Source: Streptomyces sp. ML-6 (lineage in GTDB: Bacteria > Actinomycetota > Actinomycetes > Streptomycetales > Streptomycetaceae). From it: a stretch of DNA of 64,000 bases. The DNA is taken from the NCBI RefSeq assembly GCF_030116705.1, contig NZ_JAOTIK010000001.1:4368501-4432500 (forward strand), read 5' to 3'. Positions 7,990 to 18,156 of this stretch are shown here, in pieces; position 1 is the stretch's first letter, and each line of letters opens with the position of its first letter. The position numbers and the translations under genes were made by a program. The notes under the pieces are model-generated. The model saw only the letters and a program-made list of their open reading frames with translations, did no database searches and was not told the DNA's origin.

Positions 7990-9633
7990 TCAGCTCCCCG
8001 ACAGCAGCTCGTCCGCGTCGACAATCCGGTACGCGTACCCCTGCTCGGCCAGGAACCGCTGGCGGTGCGCCGCGAAGTCCTGGTCGATCGTGTCGCGGGC
8101 GACCACCGAGTAGAACCGCGCCTCGTGCCCGTCGGCCTTCGGCCGCAGCACCCGGCCGAGCCGCTGCGCCTCCTCCTGGCGCGAGCCGAACGTCCCCGAG
8201 ACCTGGATGGCGACGGTCGCCTCCGGCAGGTCGATGGAGAAGTTCGCGACCTTCGACACCACCAGGACGTCGAGCTCGCCCCGCCGGAAGGCGTCGAAGA
8301 GCTTCTCGCGCTGGGCGTTGCTGGTCTCCCCCTTGATCACCGGGGCGTCCAGGTGCTCGCCCAGCTCGTCGAGCTGGTCGATGTACTGCCCGATGACCAG
8401 GGTCTGTTCGCCGCGGTGCCTGCGCACCAGGGCCTCCGTCACCTTCCGCTTCGTCGCGGTCGTCGCACAGAACCGGTACTTCTCCTCGGCCTCGGCGGTC
8501 GCGTACGCGAGACGTTCCGAGTCCGTCAGATTGACCCGCACCTCGACGCAGTCGGCCGGCGCGATGTAGCCCTGCGCCTCGATCTCCTTCCACGGGGCGT
8601 CGAACCGCTTGGGCCCGATCAGGGAGAAGACGTCCGACTCCCGGCCGTCCTCGCGCACCAGCGTCGCGGTGAGGCCGAGCCGCCGCCGGGCCTGGAGGTC
8701 GGCGGTGAACTTGAAGACGGGCGCGGGCAGCAGGTGCACCTCGTCGTAGATCACCAGCCCCCAGTCCCGCGAGTCGAACAGCTCCAGGTGCGGGTAGACG
8801 CCCTTCCGGCGGGTCGTCAGCACCTGGTACGTGGCGATGGTGACCGGCCGGATCTCCTTGCGGGTGCCGCTGTACTCGCCGATCTCGTCCTCGGTCAGCG
8901 AGGTCCGCTTCACCAGCTCGTGCTTCCACTGCCGGGCCGAGACGGTGTTGGTCACCAGGATCAGCGTGGTCGCCTTGGCCCGGTCCATCGCACCGGCCCC
9001 GACCAGCGTCTTGCCCGCCCCGCAGGGCAGCACGACCACACCCGAACCGCCGTGCCAGAACCCCTCGACGGCCTGCTTCTGGTACGGGCGCAGCGCCCAG
9101 CCGTCCTCGACGAGGTCGATGCGGTGCGCCTCGCCGTCCACGTAACCGGCGAGGTCCTCGGCGGGCCAGCCCAGCTTCAGCAGGGTCTGCTTGATCTGCC
9201 CGCGCTCGGACGGGTGCACGGCCACGGTGTCCGGGTCGATGCGCGCCCCGACCAGCGGCTGCACCTTCTTCGAGCGCAGGACCTCCTCCAGCACGGGCCG
9301 GTCGGTGGAGGTCAGCACCAGGCCGTGTACGGGATGCTTGGAGAGCGTGAGGCGGCCGTACCTGGCCATCGTCTCGGCGATGTCGACGAGCAGCGCGTGC
9401 GGAACGGGGTACCGCGAGTACTGCACGAGCGCGTCGACCACCTGCTCGGCGTCGTGCCCGGCGGCCCGTGCGTTCCACAGGCCGAGCGGGGTCAGCCGGT
9501 AGGTGTGGATGTGCTCGGGCGCGCGCTCCAGTTCGGCGAAGGGCGCGATGGCACGGCGGCAGGCGTCGGCCTGGTCGTGATCGACTTCGAGAAGCAGTGT
9601 CTTGTCGCTCTGGACGATGAGAGGTCCGGTCAC
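7990..9633 (-). CDS. XPB/Ssl2-type DNA repair helicase
   Basis: The 547-residue protein is a superfamily-2 3'-5' helicase of the XPB group. An N-terminal domain of about 180 residues is followed by RPYQKQAV, Walker A PCGAGKT (about 203-209), the DEVH box near residue 297 and a C-terminal helicase domain with VVSKVANFSIDLPEA and QEEAQRLGRVLRPK. Actinobacterial XPB is thought to act in nucleotide excision repair or transcription-linked DNA opening. I use the GTG at 9633, preceded by AAAGGG, rather than the longer frame. The next gene upstream on the same strand is its regular partner, as in Mycobacterium (Rv0861c-Rv0862c). Confidence 0.9.
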   Translation of the reverse strand: MTGPLIVQSDKTLLLEVDHDQADACRRAIAPFAELERAPEHIHTYRLTPLGLWNARAAGHDAEQVVDALVQYSRYPVPHALLVDIAETMARYGRLTLSKHPVHGLVLTSTDRPVLEEVLRSKKVQPLVGARIDPDTVAVHPSERGQIKQTLLKLGWPAEDLAGYVDGEAHRIDLVEDGWALRPYQKQAVEGFWHGGSGVVVLPCGAGKTLVGAGAMDRAKATTLILVTNTVSARQWKHELVKRTSLTEDEIGEYSGTRKEIRPVTIATYQVLTTRRKGVYPHLELFDSRDWGLVIYDEVHLLPAPVFKFTADLQARRRLGLTATLVREDGRESDVFSLIGPKRFDAPWKEIEAQGYIAPADCVEVRVNLTDSERLAYATAEAEEKYRFCATTATKRKVTEALVRRHRGEQTLVIGQYIDQLDELGEHLDAPVIKGETSNAQREKLFDAFRRGELDVLVVSKVANFSIDLPEATVAIQVSGTFGSRQEEAQRLGRVLRPKADGHEARFYSVVARDTIDQDFAAHRQRFLAEQGYAYRIVDADELLSGS

Positions 9634-9831
9634 GCGTGGCCCTTTCTGCTGCGGGGGCGGCCGGGAACAGCCGGGACGACCGGCAACGGCCAAACGTCCA
9701 GTGTGCCGCATGAAGGGGACATGGCGCGTGTGTCGTCGCGCACGGGACCGGCCGGCGGCCGTCGCGCCCCTCGGCGCCCTCGACAGCCGCCGGCCGGTCC
9801 CGGGGGCCGGGCCGGGGCCCGGGACCGTCGC

Positions 9832-12333
9832 TCAGGCCGTGGTGTCGTCGGCGAGTTCGGCGACGCCGGTGATCCGGTGCAGGGGGTACGTGCGGATCTC
9901 GTCCGCCGTGTGGTCGTACGCCGTGACGAAGCCGCCCTCGACCCGGACCGGGGCGATGACGCGCTGGCTGGCCGCGCCGTCCGCGTTGACGTAGCCGATC
10001 CAGAGCGCCGAGCCGGTCATGGCCGCGGCCTGGACGGTGGCGAGGGTCTCGGCGGAGGTCGTGCGGGGCAGCGAGCCGGGCGGGGCAGCGGGGGCGTCGG
10101 AGGTTGTGGCGGTGTCCTTGCGGGCCACCGTGGCGGCGGTGTCCCCGGCGCGGATCGCCCGGACCGCCGCGCCGAGCAGCGTGCCGTCCGGCACCGGCGG
10201 GCCCTCGGGGACGGGGACGGGGGGTGTGCGGGGCGGGGTGCGGCGGGCCCCCGCGCGGGTGATCAGGACGTCGCCGTCGGCGGACTCGGCGGCCGGGGCG
10301 TACCCCATCTCGCGCAGCCCGTCGAGCAGGGACGCGGGGTCGACCTGGGCGGCCAGCACCGTCGGCGCGAGACGGCGCAGGCGCAGGGTGGCCGAACGCC
10401 GGTCGGCGAGGATCTCGTTCAGCACGGCCTCGTCGTCGCAGCGCACGTACGAGGAGGCGGCGCCGATCCGCAGGTGGCCGTGGCGGCGGGCGACGTCGTC
10501 GATGAGGTAGCTGAGCGGCTGCGGGACGGGTGTGCGGCTGTGGGCGGCGAGGAACGCGTGCAGGTCGGCCGCCGACTGCCCGGCGTCCAGGGCACGGCGC
10601 ACGGACGCCGGGGTGAACCGGTAGACCGTCGCGCCGCCCTTCGACTCGATGTCCGCGAGGGCGGAGAGCATGTCGGCCAGGGGGCGTTCCAGCGGGCCGG
10701 GGGCGACGGCCGTGAGGTCGGCCTGGAGCAGGACGTGGTCCAGCGGCTCCGGGATCAGGGGCGCGAGCAGCGCGGCGGCCTCGGCGGGCCCGGAGCCGAG
10801 CAGGGCGCGGGTGTGCGAGGCGAGCGCCCCGCGACCGGTGATGCCGAGGAGTTCGGACTCGTTGAGCGTCCACAGCGCGATGCGCGACCGCAGGTCCGAG
10901 CCCCCTTCCGACGGCCCTCCCGAGGGGGTGGGCGCGGCGCCGCGCAGGGGGCGCTCCCAGCGGAGCCGGGCGAGCACGGTCTCCGGGTCGGGGGCGGTGC
11001 CCGGTTCGAGGGCGGCGAGGAGCGCGAGGACCCGGTGGCGCACCTCGGGGGCGGCGGAGCGGTCGAGTTCGGGTCCGAGTGCGGACAGGGCCCGGCCCTT
11101 GGCGTCCTGGCCGCCGACCAGCCCGGGGGTGCGGGTGGCGGCGAGCCAGGCGGCGGCGAGGGCCACCCACCGTTCCTGGGCGGGGAGTTCGGCCCAGTCG
11201 TCGTACGCGGGCGTCGGGGCGTACCGCTCGTCGGCCTCCCCGTCGGAGGCCAGCAGCCCGGCCGCGTAGGCGGTCTCGACCCAGAACGCGGCGACCGGCT
11301 CGGGGACTTCGAGGGCGGTGGCCGTCCGCTTCAGGTCCCGGACGCTGAGCCCGCCGGCGCGCAGTATCGGGGGGCCGCCGCCGTTCCAGTTCTTCAGCAG
11401 CTCCTCGACGGTGCTCACGGCCAGGAACGCCTGGCCGGCCGCGGCACTGTCCACAGCCTGTGGATCGCGCCGGGCGACCGCCTCCACGGCCGGGGGCCGC
11501 GGCTCCGGTACGCGGTGGGCGCGGCCGGCCCGCAGGTGCAGGGCGGCCTCGCGGGGCAGCACCACGGTGCGGGTCGACACGGGCAGCAGCAGCCCCCGGT
11601 CGCGCAGCCACCGCACGGGCGGCGTGGGGTTCGGGGTGATCTCCCCGTACGGCGGCCCCCACACCAGCCGGTCCAGTACGGACAGGGCCTCGGCGGGGGC
11701 GGTGTCCAGCAGCTCGGCCATCCGGCCCCGGTCGGTGAACAGCCCGGCCAGGGACGCCACGGCGGAGACCGGGTCGTGGGTGGCGGGCAGCCCGGCGGCG
11801 GCCAGGATCTCCTGGAGGCGGCCGGGGGACATCCCCGAGGTCGCCTCGGCGACGGTCGGCCCGAGGCCGGTGGGGGAGGGGTGCTGCGGGGACGGGGCGA
11901 GGAGTTCGCGCGCGGTGCGCACCAGGCGCAGCCGGTCGTCCTCCCCCCAGACGAGGGCCTGCTCGCGCAGGGTGGCCAGGGCGCCGGGCAGCGCGTCCGT
12001 GAGCACCGCGTCCGGGGCAGCGCCGTCCCCGCTCCGGCTCTCGTCGCTCCGGCCGTCGCCGCCGTCCCCGTCGCCGGTGAACAGGCCGAGCAGCGTTTCG
12101 TACGGGGCGGGGTCGGGCGCCACCGCCAGGGCCTCGGCGGTCTGCAGGGCGAACTTGTCGAGGTGTTCCAGCGCGCGTACGACGGAGGCGCGGGTGCCGG
12201 CTCTCGTCGCGAGCTGGGTGATGTCGCCCGGCACGGGGTTGAGGAGGTCGGGACGGGCACGCAGCAGCCCGGCCAACGACTCGTCGTCCCGGGCGCGGAG
12301 GGCTTCGGCGAGCGTCCGCGGTGGTGTGGTCAT
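9832..12333 (-). CDS. Helicase-associated domain protein, partner of XPB
   Basis: This cytoplasmic protein of about 833 residues corresponds to the actinobacterial family found next to XPB (Rv0862c type). The N-terminus (TLAEALRARDDESLAGLLRARPDLL) contains winged-helix-like segments, and the C-terminal third holds the helicase C-terminal type-3 domain (ADLHAFLAAHSRTPVPQPLSYLIDDVARRHGHLRIG), ending with a WYL-like region (TGSALWIGYVNADGAASQRVIAPVRV). It has no Walker A motif, so it is not itself a helicase. Starts at 12333, 12339 and 12381 are all possible; I prefer 12333 (MTTPPRTLAEAL). It is separated from XPB by 198 bp and probably co-transcribed. Confidence 0.8.
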   Translation of the reverse strand: MTTPPRTLAEALRARDDESLAGLLRARPDLLNPVPGDITQLATRAGTRASVVRALEHLDKFALQTAEALAVAPDPAPYETLLGLFTGDGDGGDGRSDESRSGDGAAPDAVLTDALPGALATLREQALVWGEDDRLRLVRTARELLAPSPQHPSPTGLGPTVAEATSGMSPGRLQEILAAAGLPATHDPVSAVASLAGLFTDRGRMAELLDTAPAEALSVLDRLVWGPPYGEITPNPTPPVRWLRDRGLLLPVSTRTVVLPREAALHLRAGRAHRVPEPRPPAVEAVARRDPQAVDSAAAGQAFLAVSTVEELLKNWNGGGPPILRAGGLSVRDLKRTATALEVPEPVAAFWVETAYAAGLLASDGEADERYAPTPAYDDWAELPAQERWVALAAAWLAATRTPGLVGGQDAKGRALSALGPELDRSAAPEVRHRVLALLAALEPGTAPDPETVLARLRWERPLRGAAPTPSGGPSEGGSDLRSRIALWTLNESELLGITGRGALASHTRALLGSGPAEAAALLAPLIPEPLDHVLLQADLTAVAPGPLERPLADMLSALADIESKGGATVYRFTPASVRRALDAGQSAADLHAFLAAHSRTPVPQPLSYLIDDVARRHGHLRIGAASSYVRCDDEAVLNEILADRRSATLRLRRLAPTVLAAQVDPASLLDGLREMGYAPAAESADGDVLITRAGARRTPPRTPPVPVPEGPPVPDGTLLGAAVRAIRAGDTAATVARKDTATTSDAPAAPPGSLPRTTSAETLATVQAAAMTGSALWIGYVNADGAASQRVIAPVRVEGGFVTAYDHTADEIRTYPLHRITGVAELADDTTA

Positions 12334-12523
12334 CCCCATCCGTCCCACGGTAGCCCCCATCCGCCCCGGGAAGGTCGCCATCCGCTCCGGGACGGACGGC
12401 TGTCCGGCACCGCCCGTGCCCCGGCGGATGCCCTGACGGACGCCAGGGCCGACGCCACGGCAGTCGTTCGGGACGGGGTCGGGACGCTACCTTCGGTGCA
12501 GGGCGGCAGAGGGGAATCGACGC

Positions 12524-13873
12524 GTGGGGATCGAGAGCGACCAGCTGGTCTACGACTACCTGAGCCGGGTCGGGGACCTGGCCCAGCAGCAACAGCTGTC
12601 CTCGGGCGCCCGGATGAGGCTCGTCTCCGAGCTCCGGGGCGAGATCGACCGGCAGCGCGGAAAGCAGTCCGCGGACTCCCCGGCGGCGGTCCGCCGCATC
12701 ATCGGGAAGCTCGGCACGCCGGACGAACTGGTCGCCGCGGCGGCCGCGTCGGCGGACGGCACGGACACGGCGGATATGGCGGACATGGCAGGCCCGGCGA
12801 GTCCGGCGGGCGCGTCGGACCCGGTGAGCGCGACGGATGCGACGGGCACGGCGGACACGGCGGGCGCGGCGGGCCCGGGACGGGACGAGGAACCGACGGA
12901 GGAGACGCGAGAGACGGGAGAGACGGGGGAGATGAGAGAGGCGGGGGAGACGGGGACAGGTCCCGCCGTGCCCCGCCCGCGTACGTCCCTCAACTCACCT
13001 GCGTCCCTCAACCCCCGCACATCCCCCACCTCACGCACGTCACTCAGCCCGCGCACGTCGTTCAACCCGCGCGCGTCGTTCAAGGAAGCGCTCCGGAAGG
13101 CCGGTTCGGGGAGGGCCGTGCCGCGGTCCCGGGCGAAGGAGCCCGACCCCGGGCCGGGGCCCGACGCCGAATCCGCCATCGGCTCGGCGACCGGGCCGGT
13201 GCACTCGCCGCCGCACCGGGCCGGTACGGACGAGCTGGGGCCGTCCGGGAGCGAACCCGACTGGTGGCGGATCGAGTCGAGCCCGTTCGGCGACGGCGTC
13301 GACGTGCCGGGGTTCGTCGGCGGGGTCGAGATCCCGGCCATGCTGAGGCCGCCCTCGCCGAAGGAGGCGGTGCCGGACCCGCGCGCGGGCGCGGACGACG
13401 CGCCGGACGACGAGGGGGCGCCGGACGGGGACGAGGCGCCCGACGTGGGTGAGGCACCCCCGAAGCGCCGCCGCCTCCCCGGGCTCCGCCGTCGGACCCG
13501 TGACGCCCCCCGCGAGGAAGGGACGAGCGGTCGCGGCTTCTCCCACCCCCTGCTGCTGCTCGCCGCCGTGCTGCTGGTCGTCGGCGCGGCCCTGGGCAAC
13601 TGGCTCGCCCTGGCGGGCGGCTGGCTGATCGCGTACAGCTCGCGCACCCTGTCCCGCGCGGAGGCGAAGTGGGCCGCGATGGGGCTGCCGGGCGTGGTCG
13701 TGGCGGGCGCCGTCATCTGGCTCTGGGGCCGCACCGAGGGCCGCTGGGGCGAACCCGTCCCGCAAGGTGGACTGGGGGACGCGCTGGGCGGGGTGTGGCC
13801 GGTGGTGGTCCGCACGGCCGCGCTGGCCTCGGCGGCGTTCCTGGTGTGGCGGGCGCGGCGGCGCGTGGAGTAG
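12524..13873 (+). CDS. HAAS-like membrane protein with low-complexity linker
   Basis: This encodes 449 residues. Residues 1-75 resemble the HAAS signalling domain (DYLSRVGDLAQQQQLSSGARMRLVSELRGEIDRQR... IIGKLGTPDELVAAAA), an N-terminal module usually attached to membrane segments. A long low-complexity linker follows, first Ala/Gly/Asp/Thr-rich, then an imperfect 'TSLxxRTS' repeat (near 150-185), then acidic. The C-terminus has three predicted membrane helices (about 345-380, 385-405, 420-440). The GTG start has AGAGGGG upstream. The role is unknown; HAAS proteins often pair with PadR regulators, but no PadR gene is adjacent. Confidence 0.65.
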   Translation: MGIESDQLVYDYLSRVGDLAQQQQLSSGARMRLVSELRGEIDRQRGKQSADSPAAVRRIIGKLGTPDELVAAAAASADGTDTADMADMAGPASPAGASDPVSATDATGTADTAGAAGPGRDEEPTEETRETGETGEMREAGETGTGPAVPRPRTSLNSPASLNPRTSPTSRTSLSPRTSFNPRASFKEALRKAGSGRAVPRSRAKEPDPGPGPDAESAIGSATGPVHSPPHRAGTDELGPSGSEPDWWRIESSPFGDGVDVPGFVGGVEIPAMLRPPSPKEAVPDPRAGADDAPDDEGAPDGDEAPDVGEAPPKRRRLPGLRRRTRDAPREEGTSGRGFSHPLLLLAAVLLVVGAALGNWLALAGGWLIAYSSRTLSRAEAKWAAMGLPGVVVAGAVIWLWGRTEGRWGEPVPQGGLGDALGGVWPVVVRTAALASAAFLVWRARRRVE

Positions 13874-13936
13874 AGGAGGAAGGGGTGGGGGCGAACCGGA
13901 CCCGGCCGCCCCTCACCCCCTGCCTGCTCCTGCTGC

Positions 13937-13972
13937 TCCTGCTTCTCCTGCTTCTCCTGCTTCTCCTGCTTC
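13937..13972. repeat. 9-bp tandem repeat in a pyrimidine-rich tract
   Basis: Four perfect copies of TCCTGCTTC sit in a longer degenerate CT-rich tract (about 13921-13990) with nearly all pyrimidines on the plus strand. It runs up to and over the stop codon of the siderophore-binding gene. Such tracts can slip during replication and can adopt triplex-type structures. Confidence 0.8.
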
Positions 13973-13983
13973 TACTTCTACCT

Positions 13984-14961
13984 CTACTTCGTCAGGTAGC
14001 CCTGGAGCTCGTCGAGGATCTTGTCCGCGGCCGTGTAGCCGATGCCCGCGATCCACAGCCGGTCGTCGACCTTGAAGACCTTGTCGTTCTTGGAGGCCTT
14101 CAGCCCCTTCCACAGGCCGCTGTTCATCGTCTTGGTCGTGCCCGCCTTGCCCGGGTCGCCGTAGGTGGAGGTGAAGACGACGTCCGCGTCCGCGAGGTCG
14201 ATCTTCTCGGGGGACACGTCGTACGAGAAGCCGTCCTTGGCCTTGTCGGTGATCGCGGGGCGGCCCAGGCCCAGGTCGGCGAGGATCGAGCCGATGTAGT
14301 TCTGCTTGCCGTAGATGCGGATGTCGGCGCCCTCGACGAAGCGGACGAAGTTGACCTCCGTCTTGGCGGCCTTCTCCTTCCCGCCGATCGCCTCGGTCAC
14401 CTTCGCGACGTGGGCGTCGTACTCGGCGAGGACCTTCTTCGCCTCGGCCTGCTTGCCGAGCGCCTCCGCGTGCAGCTGGAAGTTGTCCTTCCAGGCCGTT
14501 CCGGTGGACTCCGTCATCACGGTGGGGGCGATCTTGCTGAGCTGCTCGTAGCGGTCGCCGTCACGGACCTTGCTGGTGAGGATCAGGTCCGGCTTCAGCG
14601 AGGCGACGGTCTCCAGGTTGGGGTTGGCGATCTCGCCGACCTCCTTGATGTCCTTCGTCCGGCTCTCGGGCAGGTAGGACGGGAAGCTCTCCTCCGTCGC
14701 CGAGTGCGTCCCGCCGACGGGCTGCACGCCGAGGCTGAGCGCGGAGTCCAGCTCGCCGGTGTCGAGGACCACGACGCGCTTCGGGGCCACGGGGACCTCG
14801 ATGTCGCCCATGACCGTCTTGATGGTGTGCTTCTTGGCCGCCCCGGAGCCGGCGCCGTCGCCGCTGTCGGAGTCCGAGGAACCGCAGGCGCCGAGCGTGA
14901 GCGCGCCGGTCAGGGTGAGGGCGCCGAGGACGAGGCCGCGGCGGCGGATGGAGGTGGGCAT
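13984..14961 (-). CDS. Iron-siderophore ABC transporter substrate-binding lipoprotein
   Basis: This is a 325-residue lipoprotein with a Tat-like arginine-rich start (MPTSIRRRGL), a hydrophobic segment and lipobox LGAC (Cys26). The mature part is a FecB/class III periplasmic-binding protein: VPVAPKRVVVLDTGELDSALSLGVQPVGG, then FPSYL, a long backbone helix and WIAGIGYTAADKILDEL at the C-terminus. It captures a ferric siderophore outside the cell and passes it to the two permeases encoded upstream. It is the last gene of a leftward operon, 91 bp after the ATPase. The siderophore cannot be named from sequence. Confidence 0.9.
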   Translation of the reverse strand: MPTSIRRRGLVLGALTLTGALTLGACGSSDSDSGDGAGSGAAKKHTIKTVMGDIEVPVAPKRVVVLDTGELDSALSLGVQPVGGTHSATEESFPSYLPESRTKDIKEVGEIANPNLETVASLKPDLILTSKVRDGDRYEQLSKIAPTVMTESTGTAWKDNFQLHAEALGKQAEAKKVLAEYDAHVAKVTEAIGGKEKAAKTEVNFVRFVEGADIRIYGKQNYIGSILADLGLGRPAITDKAKDGFSYDVSPEKIDLADADVVFTSTYGDPGKAGTTKTMNSGLWKGLKASKNDKVFKVDDRLWIAGIGYTAADKILDELQGYLTK

Positions 14962-15052
14962 GGGGTGCCTTTCGTCGGGGACGGAATGCCGGTCGCGGAT
15001 GCGCGGGCTCAGGATGTTGGTGCGTGGGGATGCCGGCCGCGGGTGCGCGGGC

Positions 15053-15988
15053 TCATGACGTCGGGGTCGGCGTCGGTGCTGGTTCCGGCGCCGGTTCGGC
15101 CTGCCAGGGAGCCCCCGGCACCACCAGCGGCGACCCCGTCACCGGGTCCGGGACGATCACCGCGTCCAGGCCGAAGACCTCGTGCACGAGGTCGGCCGTG
15201 ACGATGTCCTCCGGACGGCCCTCGGCGACGATCCGGCCCGCCTTCATGGCGACCAGGTGGTCCGCGTAACGGGCGGCCTGGTTGAGGTCGTGGAGCACGG
15301 TGACGACGGTCCGGCCGCGGGTGCCGTCCGCCGCCGGGGCGGTGAGCCGGCGCACCAGGTCCAGGACCTCCACCTGGTGCGCGATGTCGAGGTACGTGGT
15401 CGGCTCGTCGAGCAGCAGCAGATCGGTCTCCTGGGCGAGCGCCATCGCGATCCAGACCCGTTGGCGCTGCCCGCCGGACAGCTCGTCCACCGACCGGTCG
15501 CCGAGCGCGGAGACGTTCGTGCGCTCCATCGCCTCCGTCACCGCCCGCTCGTCCTCGTCCGACCACTGCTGCCACCAGTGCTGGTGCGGCTGCCGGCCGC
15601 GGGCGACGAGGTCGGAGACGGTGATCGCCTCCGGCGCCACCGGGGTCTGCGGCAGCAGCCCGATCGACTGGGCGATCTTCCGCGTGGGGATCTTCGACAG
15701 CTCGGTGCCGTCGAGGAGCACCGACCCGCCGCGCGGCTTGAGCAGCCGGCCCAGCGCGCGCAGGGTGGTCGACTTGCCGCAGGCGTTCGGGCCGACGATG
15801 ACGGTGACCCGCCCGTCCGGCACGGTGAGGTCCAGCTCGTGGACGACGGTGCGGTCCTCGTACGAGAGCGTCAGCCCCCGCGCGGCGAGCCGGCCGGTCG
15901 GGCCGCTGGACGTGCCATTGGACGTGTCATCGGACGTGCTGCCGGACACGCCATCGGACGTGGTGCCGGACGTACGGGTCGAACTCAT
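15053..15988 (-). CDS. Iron-siderophore ABC transporter ATP-binding protein
   Basis: This is a 311-residue ATPase of the FepC type. It has a Ser/Thr/Gly-rich start with repeated 'TSxG' units (residues about 5-32), Walker [10 protein letters not shown], signature [12 protein letters not shown], Walker [13 protein letters not shown] and an H-loop HDLNQA, and ends in a Pro/Glu/Ala/Thr tail. The start ATG overlaps the stop of the preceding permease by four bases (ATGA), so translation is probably coupled. It powers the two FecCD-type permeases. Confidence 0.92.
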   Translation of the reverse strand: MSSTRTSGTTSDGVSGSTSDDTSNGTSSGPTGRLAARGLTLSYEDRTVVHELDLTVPDGRVTVIVGPNACGKSTTLRALGRLLKPRGGSVLLDGTELSKIPTRKIAQSIGLLPQTPVAPEAITVSDLVARGRQPHQHWWQQWSDEDERAVTEAMERTNVSALGDRSVDELSGGQRQRVWIAMALAQETDLLLLDEPTTYLDIAHQVEVLDLVRRLTAPAADGTRGRTVVTVLHDLNQAARYADHLVAMKAGRIVAEGRPEDIVTADLVHEVFGLDAVIVPDPVTGSPLVVPGAPWQAEPAPEPAPTPTPTS

Positions 15989-17103
15989 GCGGTGCCTCCA
16001 TTGCCGCGACCGCCGCCCCGTCCGCGGACGATCAGCCAGATCAGGTACGGGGCGCCGACCGCCGCCGTCAGGACGCCCACCGGCAGTTCGGTGGGCGAGA
16101 AGAGCTTGCGCGCGAGCAGGTCCGCGAGCACCACGATCACCGCGCCGAGCAGTGCCGAGCACAGCAGCGGGATCTGCGCGGTGCGGGTCATCCGGCGGGC
16201 GATCTGCGGGGCGAGCAGCGCCACGAAGTCGACCGGCCCGGCCGTGCCGGTCGCCACGGACGCCAGGACCACACCGATGGCGACGAGCCCGAGCCGCACC
16301 TGCCCGAGCCGCACCCCGAGCGCGGTCGCGGTGTCGTCGTCCAGCGAGACGGTGCGCTGCGCGCGGGCGGCCCACAGCACGGCGGGCAGCAGGAGCAGCA
16401 GCGTCCAGGCGAGCGGCACGGCCTGGTCCCAGCCCCGGCCGTTGAGCGAGCCGGTCATCCAGATCTTGGCCTGCTGGGCGACCAGGTAGTCGCCCTTCGT
16501 CAGGAACAGGGTGGTGACCGACCGCAGCGCGATCGCGAAGCCGATGCCGATGAGGACGAAGCGGGCCGCGTGCAGGCCGCCGCGCCAGGCGAAGACGTAC
16601 ACGAGCGCCGCCGCGGCCACCCCGCCGATGACGGACAGGTACGGCAGGACGGTGTACGAGGTGATGCCGAAGGTCATCGCGCCGACCGTGAGCGCGCCGG
16701 CGCCCTGGCTGATGCCGATGATGTCGGGGCTCGCGAGGGGGTTGCGGGCGACGGTCTGGATCAGCGCACCGGCGATCCCGAACGCCATGCCGACCAGCAG
16801 CCCCGTGACCATCCGCGGCAGCCGCAGCGTGCCGACGACCAGCTCGTCCGGGGACGGCTGCCCCAGGATCACCTTCACGACCTCGCCGGGTGCCACGAAG
16901 CTCTCGCCGACGCAGAGGTACGCGACACCGACCGCGGCCAGCAGGACGGCCAGGGCGGCGGCGACCAGGGCCGCCCGGCGGTGCAGCAGGAACCGGCCCC
17001 GCGCCCCGATCCGTACGACCCCGTACCCGGCGGGCCGCACCCGCACCGCCGCCTTCACGGCCTGTGCCCCGGAGGTTACGGCCGTTTTCGTCCCGGTACT
17101 CAT
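15985..17103 (-). CDS. FecCD-type siderophore permease, second subunit
   Basis: The 372-residue membrane protein has about nine to ten predicted helices after a 45-residue cytoplasmic lead. Family signatures are [43 protein letters not shown] and the C-terminal [19 protein letters not shown]. It forms a heterodimeric channel with the preceding permease. It overlaps both neighbours by four bases (ATGA at each end), which indicates one tightly coupled operon. Confidence 0.92.
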   Translation of the reverse strand: MSTGTKTAVTSGAQAVKAAVRVRPAGYGVVRIGARGRFLLHRRAALVAAALAVLLAAVGVAYLCVGESFVAPGEVVKVILGQPSPDELVVGTLRLPRMVTGLLVGMAFGIAGALIQTVARNPLASPDIIGISQGAGALTVGAMTFGITSYTVLPYLSVIGGVAAAALVYVFAWRGGLHAARFVLIGIGFAIALRSVTTLFLTKGDYLVAQQAKIWMTGSLNGRGWDQAVPLAWTLLLLLPAVLWAARAQRTVSLDDDTATALGVRLGQVRLGLVAIGVVLASVATGTAGPVDFVALLAPQIARRMTRTAQIPLLCSALLGAVIVVLADLLARKLFSPTELPVGVLTAAVGAPYLIWLIVRGRGGGRGNGGTA

Positions 17104-18110
17104 GCGGGCACCGCCTTCCGGCGTACCAGGGCGACCAGGAACGGAACGCCGATCAGGGCCGTCATCACGCCCGCCGGCACCTCGCTCGGCGGGAACAGGA
17201 CGCGGCCGACGACATCGGAGACGAGCAGCATCACGGGCCCGATCAGCGTGGCCATCGGCAGCACCCAGCGGTGGTCGGAGCCGACGACCGCGCGGGCGAT
17301 GTGCGGGACGGCGAGCCCGATGAACGCGATCGGCCCGGCCGCCGCGACACCGGCACCGGTCAGCACCGTGGCCCCGATGCCGCCGACGATCCGTACCGTG
17401 GCGACCTTCTGCCCCAGGCCCTTCGCCAGGTCCTCGCCGAGCGCCAGCGCGTCGAGCCCGCGTGCCACGGACAGTACGAGGACCGTCCCGAGCAGCATGA
17501 ACGGCCAGATCTGCTGGGCGACGTCGGCCTCCCGCCCGCCGAGCGAGCCGACCTGCCAGAAGCGGAACTCGTCCAGCGCGGACGCGTTGGTCGTCAGCAC
17601 CGCCGAGATCACCGAGACCAGCAGTGCGTTGATCGCGGCGCCGCCCAGGGCGAGCTTCACGGGGGTGGCGCCCCCGCGCCCGCTCGACGCGATGGCGTAC
17701 ACGGCGACGGAGGCGACCGCCGCCCCCACGAACCCGAACCACACGTATCCGGTCAGGGTGTGGACACCGGCGTACGCGATGGCCAGCACCACACCCACCG
17801 ATGCGCCCTGGCTGATGCCGAGGATGCCGGGGTCGGCGATGGGGTTGCGGGTGATGCCCTGGAGCACCGTGCCCGCGAGGGCCAGTGCGGCGCCGACCAT
17901 CAGCCCGATCAGGGTGCGCGGCACCCGTAGGTTCCGGACGACTTCGGCATTGTCGGAGTGCCCGCCGTTCAGCAGGGCGTCGAACACCTCGGACGGGGGT
18001 ATGGAACGGGCCCCCACGGCGAGGCTGAGGAGTATCGCCACCAGCAGCGCCGCGACGGCCGCCGCCGTCGCGAGTGCGCGTCTGGAGCGGCGTGGTGCGG
18101 CGGCTGACAT
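17100..18110 (-). CDS. FecCD-type siderophore permease, first subunit
   Basis: This encodes 336 residues with about nine predicted helices and the family motif [44 protein letters not shown]. It is the first gene of the importer operon. I prefer the ATG at 18110 ([13 protein letters not shown]) to an upstream TTG at 18134, because the TTG lies only 2 bp from the iron box. The C-terminus ([21 protein letters not shown]) is typical of the family. Confidence 0.9.
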   Translation of the reverse strand: MSAAAPRRSRRALATAAAVAALLVAILLSLAVGARSIPPSEVFDALLNGGHSDNAEVVRNLRVPRTLIGLMVGAALALAGTVLQGITRNPIADPGILGISQGASVGVVLAIAYAGVHTLTGYVWFGFVGAAVASVAVYAIASSGRGGATPVKLALGGAAINALLVSVISAVLTTNASALDEFRFWQVGSLGGREADVAQQIWPFMLLGTVLVLSVARGLDALALGEDLAKGLGQKVATVRIVGGIGATVLTGAGVAAAGPIAFIGLAVPHIARAVVGSDHRWVLPMATLIGPVMLLVSDVVGRVLFPPSEVPAGVMTALIGVPFLVALVRRKAVPA

Positions 18111-18136
18111 CGGACCCAATCGAGAGCGAAGCAAAG

Positions 18137-18156
18137 TTAGGCTTGGCTAAGTCTAA
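18137..18156. promoter_or_regulatory. DmdR/DtxR-type iron box
   Basis: TTAGGCTTGGCTAAGTCTAA resembles the actinobacterial iron box TTAGGTTAGGCTAACCTAA; the left half and GGCTAA core match well and the right half is degenerate. It lies 26 bp upstream of the first permease start, suitable for iron-dependent repression of the whole importer operon. The HAD gene on the other side starts about 155 bp away and may not be affected. Confidence 0.7.

Noticed and set aside
7687..13452. Very long plus-strand open frame of 1,921 codons across 7.7-13.5 kb
   Set aside because: It is antisense to the XPB and partner genes, full of Arg/Gly/Pro runs, and is explained by high third-position GC. The same holds for the 1,646-codon minus-strand frame at 7652-12592.
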